Positions 9,793-20,855 of a stretch of 64,000 bases of DNA are shown here, piece by piece. Within the stretch, counting starts at the first letter, position 1; the number at the start of each line of letters is the position of its first letter. The notes under the pieces are model-generated. The model was not told where the DNA came from, did no database searches, and worked only from the letters and a program-made list of their open reading frames with translations. The translations under genes and the position numbers were made by a program. Source of the DNA: Blasia pusilla (Eukaryota > Marchantiophyta > Marchantiopsida > Blasiales); contig CM114271.1 of the NCBI GenBank assembly GCA_050084515.1, positions 3,348,001 through 3,412,000 on the forward strand, read 5' to 3'.

Positions 9793-12700
9793 ATGACGAG
9801 GAAAAAAACTCAAGCAACCAAGGCTGGGAGCTTCACTCCCAAGTCCATGAGGACTCCTGCGTCACCATCTCCAGGGCCTCGTTTTGCCAATGAGATAAGG
9901 CAGCAAGAGATCGAGGAGCGGGAAAGGGAAGCGGAGATGCACATGTAGGAGCTTCTTGCAAAACGTGTTAAGGAGGCGCTCAAAAAACAGAATGCAGAGG
10001 CTGAGGCGTCGCACGCCTTTAAGAAAAGGATCGCCGAGGAAAAGCGTGAAAAGAAGCGTCTGGACGCATCGGTGAGGAGAGCAGAATTGGCAAAAGCTCG
10101 AAGGGAAAAAGCGATTGCCATTGAAGAAAGCCCGGCCGTCCAACCCAAAGTGTTGAGATGCAGGAAATGTCCCCGATGAAGTCTGGGGACACAATCAATT
10201 TAAAATCGGTTGAAGAAACGGACGAAGTTCAAGTGATAGATGATGAGGTCATGAGGACCGCCAACGTGGAGATGGTGGACATCTCTAAAGAAGCACGAGA
10301 TCGGTCCTCCTCGTCTTTGAGCCCGGCGGAAGAAATCGACCTCTATCGGATCGATGAGTTTCCAGTGGACTTGCCACTTGCTGTCCTAGAGCAGTTGGCG
10401 GGCCAAGACACCGACCCAATCTTTGAGCGGGTAAGAAACGATCTTGGATCTTTGAGTAATGTGAAGGCCCATGTTGCAATTCATTGGTAATTCAGTGTAG
10501 TTTATTGACTTTGTACCCGTTGTGACAGGTTGTAACGCAGATGGCACTGATGGAGGGCCAGAACGCCCCAAGAATTTCACTTTGCCGATTGCGGACAATG
10601 GAGTATGTCCGCGAAATTCAGTCTGATGAGGATATTGCGAAGTTGAAACAGCCGGCAGCGACAGCATCCTACTTAGACAACTTCCCTCCGTTCTATGTTC
10701 AGCCTTACCATCAACATGGAACCCAAGCGCTGGTGACGGAGGAGGACTTGGAAGCGCTCGACACATTCTGGAGGATGAGAGATCAGGAATTCAGAAGAGC
10801 GATTGAGGGGACGGAATTCAGCTGGATGCGGAACCTCTATTTCTTCATCTGGGATGGAAACCACAGGTTCATGGCGTGGACCCAGTTTGCAGAGGAGCAC
10901 CCAAATTCATTGGAGGCGCATTTTTGCGTGAAGGCACTCGTGCTAAATCCATACCCTCATCACATGGCGACGGTGGAAAGGGCCATGCATGCCATAAACA
11001 CGTAAGTTTCCTCTTCCTTATTTTTTGATTGCCGCAAACTGTCGGACTCCGACAAAGTGTTTAACGAGTGGTAACAAAACATTGGATGCCTTAAAGCAAC
11101 TCGTTGGAGTCCGACGAGTTACTTGAATCGCCACTATTTTTAGGATGTTTTTGGCCAAAAGCAACTCGTCGGAGTCCGACGAGTTGCTTGACTGACCACT
11201 ATTTTAAGGATATTTTTCACCGAAAGCAACTCGTCGGAGTCCGACGAGTTGCATTCGCCACCACGGGTAGGTGATCAGAGTAGGGGACTTTGATTTTTGG
11301 CGTGAAATTGTAGCTTTACTTGAAATTGCGCAACCTATCGGACTCTGACGGGTTGATATGTTCACTTTTTCTGCGGAAATCACTCTCTGAATACAAATCA
11401 TCTGACAACCCGTCGGAGTCCGACAGGTTGTAACCAGGCAATCACAAATCAGAATGCAATCCTTCGGACTCCGATGAGTTGCAATATTTAGCTCTTAGCT
11501 ACCATTTCGACCATGAGGTGTAGCGACCTATCGAAGTCCGACGGGTTGCAGGAACTCATGTAGCTTGCAAAAATTCTTATAGTGTGTTTGGATGTGCAAG
11601 ATTGTATCCAAGGGGAACGTCATCGACCACTGGATCCAAGATTGCGACCAGGTGAAGAAAGTGCTAACGACGCATTCGGCAGAGTACAAGGGGTTCTTAG
11701 GCGACGCTCTTGTAAATGAGATGTTGGCGAAGGGGGCTCAAATCAAGAAAAAGACTTGGGCGAATACATTTATTTCCCAAGATGCAGCCGTGACAATCCT
11801 TTGCTGGTCGAAGATACAGGCCGCCAAGAAGAGCGCTTCATTGGAGCTGGAGCGGAGGGAGAACGTGTCTGCGAGTGAGCGTGCTAAGTTCATCCAAGCT
11901 GCAGTATCTGCAGCTACGAAGTACACGGAAAGCAAGATGCAGCACTACATTGCCATTCTCAACCCCAAACTTGGTCCCGATTTCTACAAGGAGCTGAAGG
12001 CGATAATCAAGCGCCAACGGAAGAGGGATGAAGATCCGCAGGGTCGGATTGGGGAGAAAATGTCTCTCAACTACGTCCATAGATTTGCCTTGTCTGGAAT
12101 TTCGGAATTTAGGAGAATCCGACTGATGAAAATCAGTCTCGAGGGCACAGAGGCCCAAAAGAGGGCGGCACACCATCCTCCGGGTGTCTCTGATCCAGTA
12201 ATCTCCCACTAGCTCTGTGAATGGTCATTCTAGGACGCGTTGCGGCTTCTCGGGAAGTCCATGCTTGTGGGTCTTCAAGCGGAGCTGAAAAAAATAGAGC
12301 CCGATCCGGAGGAAGCAAACTTGGAGAGTGTTGAAGATTTCAAACTTTGGCTTGATGACATCCGGGACAAGCCCATGAAAAACCCAGGCTTCAGGACGAT
12401 GTTCAAGGATCACATCTTCCCTCAGGCAGACCTGGATGAAGAAATAGAGGCAAAGAAAAGGGATTCCGCAAAGAAGAAGCGAGATCTTTAGGAGCAGGCG
12501 GCCGATGCATCTCGACAAAGAGTTGCCCAACGGATGGTGTTCAGGTACCTCATCCAATGTAAGAATGCAGGAACCTCGAAAAAAATACCGGCAGCCTGCA
12601 AATTGTGGGCTTCTCCAACTGATGGAGAGGCATTTTCCATGTACAACATGGAGATGGCACACGGCATGTCCGACTGGGAGGTTGACAATTGCCCGATCTG

Positions 12701-12875
12701 GTTGGACTTCAACGACCGTGAGGACATAACCGAGAAAAATCTACGCGTGGTCTATGATGCAATGGCCATAGGTAGGGACGACATCTCGAATTTTGTGGAG
12801 CCTGAAGACTTCTTCGAAGGAGATGGGGAGGAGCAAGCCCTTGGGTCGAAAAGGACAAATCTACAGCGGGTCTGA
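9793..12875 (+). pseudogene. Unrecognised multi-exon gene with coiled coil and DGNHR motif, left-arm copy
   Basis: Exon 1 from ATG 9793 to about 10429 (donor gtaaga) encodes a basic N-terminus, a Glu/Lys/Arg-rich coiled coil and an acidic Ser-rich segment. Exon 2, about 10529-11002, holds FFIWDGNHRFMAWTQF; DGNHR at 10852-10866 resembles the ParB/sulfiredoxin fold signature. Exon 3 from about 11602 holds WIQDCDQVKKVL, KKKTWANTF, a helical Ala/Lys-rich stretch, FKLWLDDIRDKP and CPIWLDFNDREDITE, ending with a stop at 12873. Lesions: TAG at 9946, a 1-nt deletion near 10137 and TAG codons near 12210, 12231 and 12489, each sense in the right arm. It may be the partner gene of the transposase. Function unknown; the ParB resemblance is one motif only. 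Confidence 0.5.
11035..11551. repeat. Intronic cluster of the 27-nt palindrome
   Basis: Eight copies inside the intron between exons 2 and 3 of the plus-strand gene: about 11038-11066, 11096-11124, 11161-11189, 11225-11253, 11328-11356, 11404-11431, 11454-11484 and 11521-11551. Two (11161 and 11225) are exact dyads of half-site CAACTCGTCGGA. That is a C-to-T change from the commoner CAACCCGTCGGA, matched by G-to-A in the other half. Confidence 0.85.
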
Positions 12876-13294
12876 AAGCGAAGGCAAGGGGATCGAAGAA
12901 TTCCGAGGCCAAGTCTTTCAAAAAAGAGGTTGAGAATTCAAGGCAAGAGGCGGAATTGTCCGGGCGAGCGGGGAGAGAGGGCCGGACTAGGTCCTCCGCC
13001 AAGAAAACTCCAACAGAGTCCGAGGTAATAGAGATCCCAACAAGCCGACCGTAGACTCGGGAAAAGCGGAAGCGAGAGGCGCCAGGTTTGTCCCAGGGAG
13101 CAAACTAGGATGGGGAATACACTCCATCATCCTTGGGAAGACATAGAGAAACAACGAGCCGGACAAGCGTCATCATTCATTGCACGAATCTTCTGGATGA
13201 GCTGCAAAGTTTCAGTTCCCAATAGTCAACACCCGCCATCGACAAATTGACAATGCTGGGACGGAAGCTTCAACGAAACGGGCATGCTCCTTGG
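12756..13294. other. Single-copy spacer of the inverted repeat
   Basis: It holds the C-terminal coding part of the left-arm plus-strand gene up to the stop at 12873 (FVEPEDFFEGDGEEQ). Lys/Arg/Ser-rich out-of-frame coding-like sequence follows to about 13060, then 230 bp without recognisable features. Confidence 0.6.
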
Positions 13295-13295
13295 A

Positions 13296-16200
13296 CGGTC
13301 ATAGACCAGGCGTAGACTTTTTTCAGTTATGTCCTCAGGGTCATTGAAGTCCAACTAGATTGGGCAATTGTCAGCCTCCCAGTCGGACATGCCTTGTGCC
13401 ATCTCCATGTCGTACATGGAAAATGCCTCTCCTTCAAGCGGAGAAGCCCACAATTTGCAGGCTGCCGATAATTTGTTCCAGGTACCTGCATTCTTACAAT
13501 TGATGAGGTACATGTACACCATCCGTTGGGCAGCTCTTTGTCAAGATGAATCAGCCGTTTGCTCCTGAAGATCCCGCTTCTTCTTTGCGAAATCCCTTTT
13601 TTTGGCGTCAATTTCTTCATCCAAGTCTGGTTGAGGGAGGATGTGATTCTTGAACATTATCCTGAAGCCTGGGTTTTTCGTGGGCTTGTCTCGGATGTCA
13701 TCAAGCCATAGTTCAAAATCTTCGACACTCTCTAGGTTTGCTTCCTCTGGAACTCGCTCAATCTTCTTCAGCTCCACTTGAAGACTCATAAGCATGGACT
13801 TCCCCAGAAACCGCAACGCGTCCCAGAATGACCATTCACGTAGCCAATGGGAGATCACTGGATCAGAAACTCCCGGGGGATGGTGTGCCGCACGCTTTTG
13901 GGCCTTTGTGCCCTCAAGACTGATTTTCATCAGTCAGATTCTCCTAAACTCGGAAATTCTAGACAATGCAAATCTGTGAACACGGTCCAAAGACACTTTC
14001 TTGCCGATCCGACCCTTTGGATCTTCGTCTCTCTTCCACTGGCGCTTGATTATCCCCTTGAGCTCCTTGTAGAATTCTGGGCCAAGTTCGGGGTTCAGAA
14101 TGGCAATGTATCACTGCATCTTGCTTGCAGTGTACTTCGTAGCTGTAGAAACTGCAGCCTGGATAAACTTTGCATGTTCAGACGCAGACACGTTCTCCCT
14201 TTGCTCCTGTTCCAATTCAACGCTCTTCTTGGCGGTCTGGATCTTTGACATACAAAGGATTGTGACGACTGCATCTTGGGAAATGAAGGTATTTGCCCAA
14301 GTCTTCTTTTTAATTTGATCCCCCTTCACCAGCATCTCATTTAACAAAGCGTCACCCAAGAACCCCTTGTTCTCTTCCGGGTGCGTCGTAAGCACCTTTT
14401 TCACCCTGTTGCAATCCTTGATCCAGTGGTGGATGACATTCCCCTCGGATACAATCCTGCATATCCAAACACACGCTAAGAATTATTGCAAGCTATCGAG
14501 TTCCTGCAACCCGTCGGACTCTGACTGATCGCAATACCTGGTGGTCGAAATGGTAGCATAGAGAAAAATATTGCAACTCGTCGGAGTCCGACGGGTCAAA
14601 CACCTTTTTTTTTGTTACACTTATTGCAAAACTCACACAAATTTTGAGACATAATTGCAACCCATCAGAGTCCGACGGATTGCACTCGGATGTGTGATTT
14701 TCTGGTCCATCCGTTTTAGTCCTTGGCTACAACCCGTCGGACTTCGACGGGTTGTAAAATGATTTCCATTGAGAGACTGGTTTTCGGAAAAAAACTGTAC
14801 ATATCAACCCGTCAGATGTCCGACAGGTTGCGCAATTCCTTGTAAAGCTGGAATTGGACGCCTAAAAGCAAGCTCTCCTACTCTGACCACCTACCCGTGG
14901 GGGCAAATGCAACCCGTCAGAGTCCGACCAATTGCTTTCGGCCAAAAACATCCCAAAAAAAGCGGACAGTCCAACAACTCGTCGGACTCCGACGAGTTTC
15001 TTTTACGCGTCCGATGATTTGTTACCACTAGTTTAACAACTCGTCAGAGTCCGACGGTTTGCAAAACATATAAATCATGCACTCATTTTTACACCCGTCG
15101 ATGGTGGACTGGTTTTGGTATCCCGGCTTTCTCCGGTGTGCTTGGCCACTAGGCAACCCGTCGGACTCCGACAGTTTGCTTGAAGCTTTCCAATCATGCA
15201 ACCCGTCTGACACCGACGGCCGCGGGTTGAAGAAATCAAAATTAAGGAAGAGGAAACTTACGTATTCATGGCATGAATTGCCATTTCCACCGTTAAAATA
15301 TGATGAGGAAATGGATGGAGCACGACTGCCTTAACGCAAAAATGCGCCTCCAATGAATTTGGCCGCTCCTCTGCAAATTGGGTCCACACCATGTACCTTT
15401 GGTTTCCATCCCATATGAAGAAGTAAAGGTTTTGCATCCAGCTAAATTGCGTCCCCTCAATCGCTCTTTTGAACTCCTGATCTATCATCCTCCAGAATGT
15501 ATCGAGCGCTTCCAAGTCCTCTTCCGTCACTTGCGCTTGGGTTCCATATTCATCGTAAGGCTGAACATAGAACGGAGGGAAGCTGTTGACGTAGGATGCT
15601 GTCGCTGCCGACTGTTTCAGCCCTGCGATTGTTTCAGCTCTGCAGAGCTGAAACAGTCTTCAGCCTCAGTCCTCAATGCGGTGGCGGCAAGCAACCTCCA
15701 ACTGAATTTTGCGGATGTACTCCATTGTCCGCAATCGGCAAAGTGGAATTCTCGGGGCGTTTTGGCCCTCCATTAGTGCCATCTGCTTAACAACCTGCCA
15801 CAATGGGGACCAAGTCAATAAACTGAATTGTTTTGCCAATGAATTGCATCATGGGCCTTCACATAACTCAAACGTTTCTTACCCGCTCAAAGATTGGGTC
15901 GGTGTCTTGGCCCGCCAATTGCTATGGGACAGCAGTTGGCAAGTCCACAAGAAACTCATAGATCCGATAAAGGTCGATTTCTTTGGCCGGGCTCAAAGAC
16001 GAGGAAGACTGTTCTCCTGCTTCTTCAGAGATGTCCACCATCTCCACGCTTGCAGTCCTCATGACCTCATCGTCCATCACTTGAACTTTGGCCGTTTTCT
16101 CTGCCGATTTTATATTCATGGTGTCCCCAAACTTCATCGGGGATATTTTCTGCATTTCAACACTCTCTGTTGGACGGGCAGGGCTTTCTTCAATAGCAAT

Positions 16201-16521
16201 CTCTTTTTCCCATCGAGATTTTTCCAATTTTGCTCTCCTCACGGACGCGTCCAGACGCTTTTTCTCACGTTTCTCATCGGCGACTCTTTTCTTCAAGCCC
16301 TGCGATGCCTCCGCCTTGGTGTTTTGTTTTTCGAGCGCCTCCAGAACATGTTTTGCAAGAATCTCCTGCCTGTGCATATTTGCTTCCCTTTCCCGCTCCT
16401 CTATCTCTTGTTGCCTTATGTCATAAGCCGAACGAGGCCCTGGAGATGGTTACGTAGGAGTCCTCATGGACTTGGGAGTGATGCTCCCTACCTTGCTTGC
16501 TTGCATTTTTTTCCTCGTCAT
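13296..16521 (-). pseudogene. Unrecognised coiled-coil/DGNHR gene, right-arm copy
   Basis: Mirror of the gene at 9793-12875; start ATG at 16521-16519. Exon 1 keeps one open frame (about 16377-15922) through the coiled coil and acidic segment, where the left arm has a stop and a frameshift. It then ends at TAG in DLPTAVP*. Exon 2, about 15730-15258, reads FFIWDGNQRYMVW: the motif His is changed to Gln. Exon 3, from about 14450 to 13541, keeps WLREWSFWDALRF, where the left arm has two stops. It then has TGA at about 13541 (Arg codon in the other arm) and TAG in CPI*LDF. Its TATA is mutated. Function unknown. Confidence 0.5.
14504..15230. repeat. Intronic cluster of the 27-nt palindrome, right arm
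   Basis: About ten copies in the mirror intron, near 14504, 14572, 14656, 14729, 14803, 14908, 14972, 15034, 15152 and 15197. The copy at 14731-14757 keeps CAACCCGTCGGA in the left half and CGACGGGTTG in the right. The copy near 14974 is the CAACTCG/CGAGTT type. Positions do not map one-to-one to the left-arm cluster, so copies have been gained or lost since duplication. Confidence 0.82.
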
Positions 16522-16848
16522 GGTTCCCGTCAATGCTTCCTCCTCGACAATCTAGTCTCTTTCTGTGCACGAAAATGCCCTTGAATGGTCTCGCGATGAA
16601 TTGCCGTGACCCTAGACCCAACCCTCTTTGCGTTTCGTGATGAAGCGCCCTCACCCTCCTCACTCTCCTTGGTATGTGGTCAGCTGCTGCACGGAAGAGC
16701 ACATGAAATCTCAAAATGAAAAATGCAAATGAGTGAAACCTCGGCTATTTGTACTTTTTGAGCCGTTGAGCTTACCGTTGGGTCACACCGTCCTACCGAC
16801 GGGGACGTGTTGGCCGTTATGGAACTTTGGATGTGGGAACCCGGCCAA

Positions 16849-17555
16849 CCCGACGGTCTCCGATGGGTTGCATGCTTCCTGCATCTTGGGGATGCAGGGC
16901 AAGTTGCCCAAGAAACTTGTCCGAGAACCATGGGTTGCACGCATCCGTCCTCCTCGGGTAACAATCCGAGCTACCTTGGCAACCCGTCGGAGACCGATAG
17001 GTCGCATGCCTTCACCGTCTTGGGGTAACAACGCGAGGTACCCGCGCAACCCGTCAGAGATCGGGGGGGTTGCACGCCTCCCCCGTCTTGGGGTAACAAC
17101 GCAAGGTACCCGCGCAACCCGTCAGAGACTGGGGGGTTGCATGCTTCCCTCGTCTTGGTATAAAAATCCGAGGTACCTGCGCAGCGCGTCGGAGGCCGAC
17201 GGGTTGCACGCTTCCTTCATGTTGGCGTTACAAGGCAAGGTACCCGCGCAACCCGTCGGAGGTCAACGGGTTGCATGCTTCCCTCATGTTGGCGTTACAA
17301 GGCGAGGTACCCGCGCAACCCGTCGGAGGTCGACGGGTTGCACGCTTCCCTCATGTTGGCGTTATAAGGTGAGGTACCCGCGCAACCCATCGGAGGTCGA
17401 CGGGTTGCACGCTTCCCTCATCTTGGGGTTACAAGGAGAGATACCCGCGCAACCCGTCGGATATCGACAAGTTGCACGCGTTTCTCTCCCTCAGGTAACA
17501 ATGCGACAAAGCATAGTTCCGAGGCAACCCGTTGCCCTCCGACGGGTTACAAGGT
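16849..17555. repeat. Expanded 67-bp tandem array containing the palindrome
   Basis: From about 16978 to 17480 a unit of about 67 bp is repeated seven to eight times. Each unit is one palindrome (GCGCAACCCGTCGGAGGTCG and complement-like half) followed by gcacgcttccctcatgttgg, a short ttacaagg block and gaggtacccgc. Palindromes start near 16981, 17048, 17115, 17183, 17251, 17318, 17385 and 17452. The left arm has only about three units. It sits between the divergent genes of the right arm. Confidence 0.85.
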
Positions 17556-18001
17556 CTACCCGGAGTTGGACACTTCCCAACATACGGCAAAACTGCACTC
17601 AAAGTTTGCACGGTTAATTGAATAAGAGAAATTGACGCGAGATACAAAAGGGAAAGCAAGGTTAGGTACCTTTGGATCCCGTAATAGTCCCCAACGGGTT
17701 GCGGTAGGAAATCCATGCAATGTCTCGTGTTTGATGCTAGCAATCTCGACTCAAATCACTTTGGTCAGACAAGAAGGGGGTACCAACCCAACGGACTCTG
17801 ACGGGTTGCAACTCGCATTGGGACACTAACAGAAAATGGAACTCCGAGCTTCCCAACCCACGTGTCTGATTCCCAATTTTTGCAACCCATCGGACTCCGA
17901 CAGGTTCCAACAAGATTGAATCCATTCCGTCAGACAATCTCACCTACCAAACAGCCTCTTGTTAGTCAAATTCTCTCAGGAGAATCTGAGTCACTATTCA
18001 C

Positions 18002-18009
18002 TATAAATT
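18002..18009 (+). promoter_or_regulatory. TATA box of right-arm transposase gene
   Basis: TATAAATT followed by a CATTCT microsatellite (18013-18047) and the ATG at 18078. It matches the left-arm promoter in sequence and position. Confidence 0.6.
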
Positions 18010-18077
18010 AAACATTCTCATTCTCATTCTCATTCTTATTCTTAATCTCAGTCTCCTTCCAGTGGAATCTTCTGGGA

Positions 18078-20100
18078 ATGAATAATTATGTAAGCTCACT
18101 TGTAGCATTCATCTAGCGGCCCTCCCTCAATCAGAAATAGTTCGACCGCAAGCTCGTGAGTCTTTCATACCACTGGATGAAAATTTTCTCTCAGTTCGAT
18201 TTCTTCTCGAAATTGGAACCATCTTTGTGTCCAAGGATGTTAGGATGGACGGTACGGAGGACATAATAGGTGAGACAGTCCAGCCAGTGATTGCAGACTG
18301 TAAAGTATGGAATCTCTCACCTCTAGCAAATGGTCAATACACAATTTACGGCTTGCCTCTGAATTCGTATGTTTCCCAAGTAGACGGTCGAGAATTTCCT
18401 AGTGCACCGAGCTCTATGTAACTCCTAGCTCAGTAGATCCGGCATCGACTCCAACTTCACACATTCGTAATAATGTTGTACTTCCTGAAGACATTCCGGA
18501 TGTCGTCAACCTCAGTGGATCTGTTGGACACCAACCAGGCCTTATGTCCGCCTACTCGTTCCTCTTGCGAGTATCAAGCAATAGTTTGCTATCGTCTCTG
18601 CCCTTTAAAATATTCAAGCACATTCTTGTCGACGAATTGCAGCCCACGTACGATGGTAATTGCATTTTTGAGTTGCCTCCACTTGCTGCTCCTGCTCAAA
18701 AGAAAGATGGAGGACGCTTGAAGGGTATGGACAGAACGTCTGATTGTCATCGATGGTGCAGGCTTCAACGGACTAGTGCTTCAATTCCAGATGGTCCTTG
18801 GATTATCTCCCGCCGCCAATGCGTTGGAGCCTTGGAGTGTAGAAGTCTAGCATGCCTGTAGAGCGCAATGGGCGAGTCAATACGTCGCAAATCCCCCACA
18901 AGAATGCAGAAACTCCATATGAGGTCAGTGCAACCATACTGCCGAGAGGCCATCAATGTCCTCATTGTTTAGGCATCCCCTTTCTGCGTTGGAGCGTATC
19001 CTGCATTCATATTTTTCATTGTCCACGACTTCAGTTCTACGTCAGAGTACACAAGGCTGGCAGTTCATGTTGGCTCCCACACTCATCCTGTGACCGGTGC
19101 AATTCAGAGACACATTAAGGAGGATGTGGCAAAGAAAGTGGCCGAGGTCTATAGAAACTCTCCGGGATCAAAGCCCGGAGTGATCAAGTTAACAACAGCA
19201 TCACAAATTTGTGAACAAGTGCTTAGAATCCTGGGTAAGGCGAGATCACGGCTGGTGAGGAGAAACAACTCTGGGAAAATCTCGCATTTCTCGCTGATCC
19301 TGAATGCTTCCGGAAATTGCTACGTCAAATACGGGTACTGGATGGAAAGACGGCCAAAATGGATGCCATTGCCAAAATCAAGGCCAACTCATATTTCCAT
19401 TCATTCAGAGATGGCAATTCATGGGCTAGGGAGGCAAAGGATCCAAGGCTTATGTCTTCAAAATGTCAACGACAGGACCGTCTAGTGGCCTTGATCTTAT
19501 AGATCGAATGGGTGCTCACGTTTATGACCATGTGGAGAAGGGACTCAACACTATATTTGTCTGTGACATAAAAGCAGAAGACGTTGGCAGTTTGAAGATG
19601 TGTTGGTTACTCTTATTGGAGGTGGTGAAGGAAAACAAAAGGCCACCTCCAAAAACTTATGGGTTCATGGCGGACAATGCACAACTTGGGTGGATTGCTA
19701 TCAGGGAAGTGTTCTGGGATGGAGAGGTTCAAACGGAGAGGGAAAGGTTAGATGCTTTCCATTGGCAACAGTTTGTGATCCAGTACACCAAATCTTGCAT
19801 AAAGGAGAATAAGAGGACATAGCATGTCACTTTACTCCAACGCTGCAAGGACAGCAAAACCTTGAAATAGGCCATGGAATGCCAAGAAGAACTTCATGGG
19901 TGGTGGAGGAAGCATGCGATTGAGGGGAAGTACAAAGAGTTGTGCTCTTGGCTGAGTTGGTGGACTGTACAAATGAGACAATGGGGAAACTTCATGCGGA
20001 AGGTGAGTTCACTATTTTGTCTTTTCAAACTCACGCTGAGAATTGTTTGAAAATTTGCAGCTCAAGTTGAGAAGCATGGGCACTATAGGGATTTCAAACC
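18078..20100 (+). pseudogene. MULE-like transposase, right-arm copy
   Basis: Mirror of 6621-8729, sharing SKDVR(M)DGTEDIIGE, the finger cluster, VIKLTTASQICEQVL, KMCWLLLLEVVKENKRPPP and RQWGNF. Lesions differ from the left copy. A 1-nt deletion right after the start (18078-18100) shifts the frame. The finger Cys in ACPAY is Tyr (AYPAF, about 18988). Several stops occur. An in-frame deletion of about 78 nt near 19510 joins LIDRM directly to GAHVYDHVEKGL. That deletion removes WVSFDICYRVLNG and with it the probable first catalytic Asp, while FMADNAQ keeps the second Asp. After the donor at about 20002 an exon at 20061 (VEKHGHYRDFKPKK) runs into the first palindrome. Confidence 0.6.
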
Positions 20101-20462
20101 GAAGAAACCAAGCAACTTGTCGGATGCGACATGTTGCCCAAGTGTGCAACCCGTCGGAAATGGACGGGTTACTTGAGTGTGCAACCAGTCAGAAACCGAC
20201 GGGTTGCATCAAGAATGTTGGTACAACCCATATACAAGTATGCAAGTCGTATGTATACAAAGCCTGCAAATAGTTCGACCTTGATGGGTTTCGGATGACT
20301 TGCACTTGGATCTTCTAGCCCAGAGTGGCCAAAGGTTCTTGCAACCCGTCGGAATCGGACATGTTGCACATGGGTGTTGCAACACGTCAAGACCCAACGA
20401 GTCGTAGAGTCATTCATGGGATGCCTTTGACTTGCAACCCGTCTGGTTCCGACATGTAGCTT
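20101..20462. repeat. Distal palindrome cluster, right arm
   Basis: Six degenerate copies near 20101, 20144, 20177, 20339, 20374 and 20433, the mirror of the array at 6102-6620 but with fewer units. The first overlaps the end of the transposase-gene exon (KPSNLSDAT is read through it), so the palindrome may have originated in, or inserted into, that exon. Confidence 0.7.
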
Positions 20463-20505
20463 TTTTCTCTGACTTTGGAGCTATTTTGGTTCCCTTCTCA
20501 CATTG

Positions 20506-20855
20506 CCGTTGTTGCAGGGATTGAACATTCATGAAAATGCCCTCTGCCCCAACACAAGTAGAGCAGAAAGTGTCCATTCCTCTTGGAGGTCGTCACAAGC
20601 ATGCCAAAGAATTTCACTTGTGGAGGCATGCCAACAAAACTAGGAAAGAGCAATGCTACGGTCTACAACATCCCATATCTTCCTCACAAAAAGCATAACA
20701 AAAGGAAGGGGGCCTTCGATCTACGAGCTCTATGTTAGGGCCGCTGTGAGATCGGGTGATGAGAAATTCTATGTGAAAGCCTTCAATCGGTGGTATGTGG
20801 ATGGAAAAAGTGATTGGTTCCACACTTATAATTCCACTGATTTTTCAATTTTCTA
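20506..20855 (+). pseudogene. Coding-like remnant beyond the right arm
   Basis: A good acceptor (gttgttgcag, ending about 20518) precedes a stretch that translates, with frame changes, to HAKEFHLWRHANKTRK and later SIYELYVRAAVRSGDEKFYVKAF. It could be a downstream exon of the right-arm transposase gene, because the arm ends here inside an intron. It has no counterpart left of 6040. It is cut by the foldback starting at about 20800. Not recognised as a known family. Confidence 0.35.

Larger units (their letters stand above)
6040..12755 (+). repeat. Left arm of a giant inverted repeat
   Basis: Reverse-complement similarity to 13295-20505 across nearly the whole length, seen in both genes, both promoters and the palindrome clusters. 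Anchor pairs: 6080-6160 with 20390-20500; 8700-8729 with 18078-18110; 9793 with 16521; 11602 with about 14450; 12728 with 13327. Identity looks like 80-90 percent, with indels concentrated in the palindrome arrays. Similarity stops at about 12755/13295 inward and 6040/20505 outward. Confidence 0.88.
13295..20505 (-). repeat. Right arm of the giant inverted repeat
   Basis: Mirror copy of 6040-12755. It is longer mainly because its palindrome array at 16849-17555 has more units than the counterpart at 9190-9424. The 540-bp spacer 12756-13294 is single-copy and holds the 3' end of the plus-strand gene of the left arm. No target-site duplication was recognised at the outer ends. Confidence 0.88.

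Noticed and set aside
10852-10866. DGNHR as proof of a horizontally acquired bacterial ParB
   Set aside because: Only a five-residue motif matches and the gene has plant-type introns; the right arm even has DGNQR. Kept as a resemblance only.
16978-17480. CRISPR-like appearance (regular palindromic repeats about 67 bp apart)
   Set aside because: The sequence between palindromes is itself repeated, there are no cas genes, and the context is a plant transposon. It is a tandem array.
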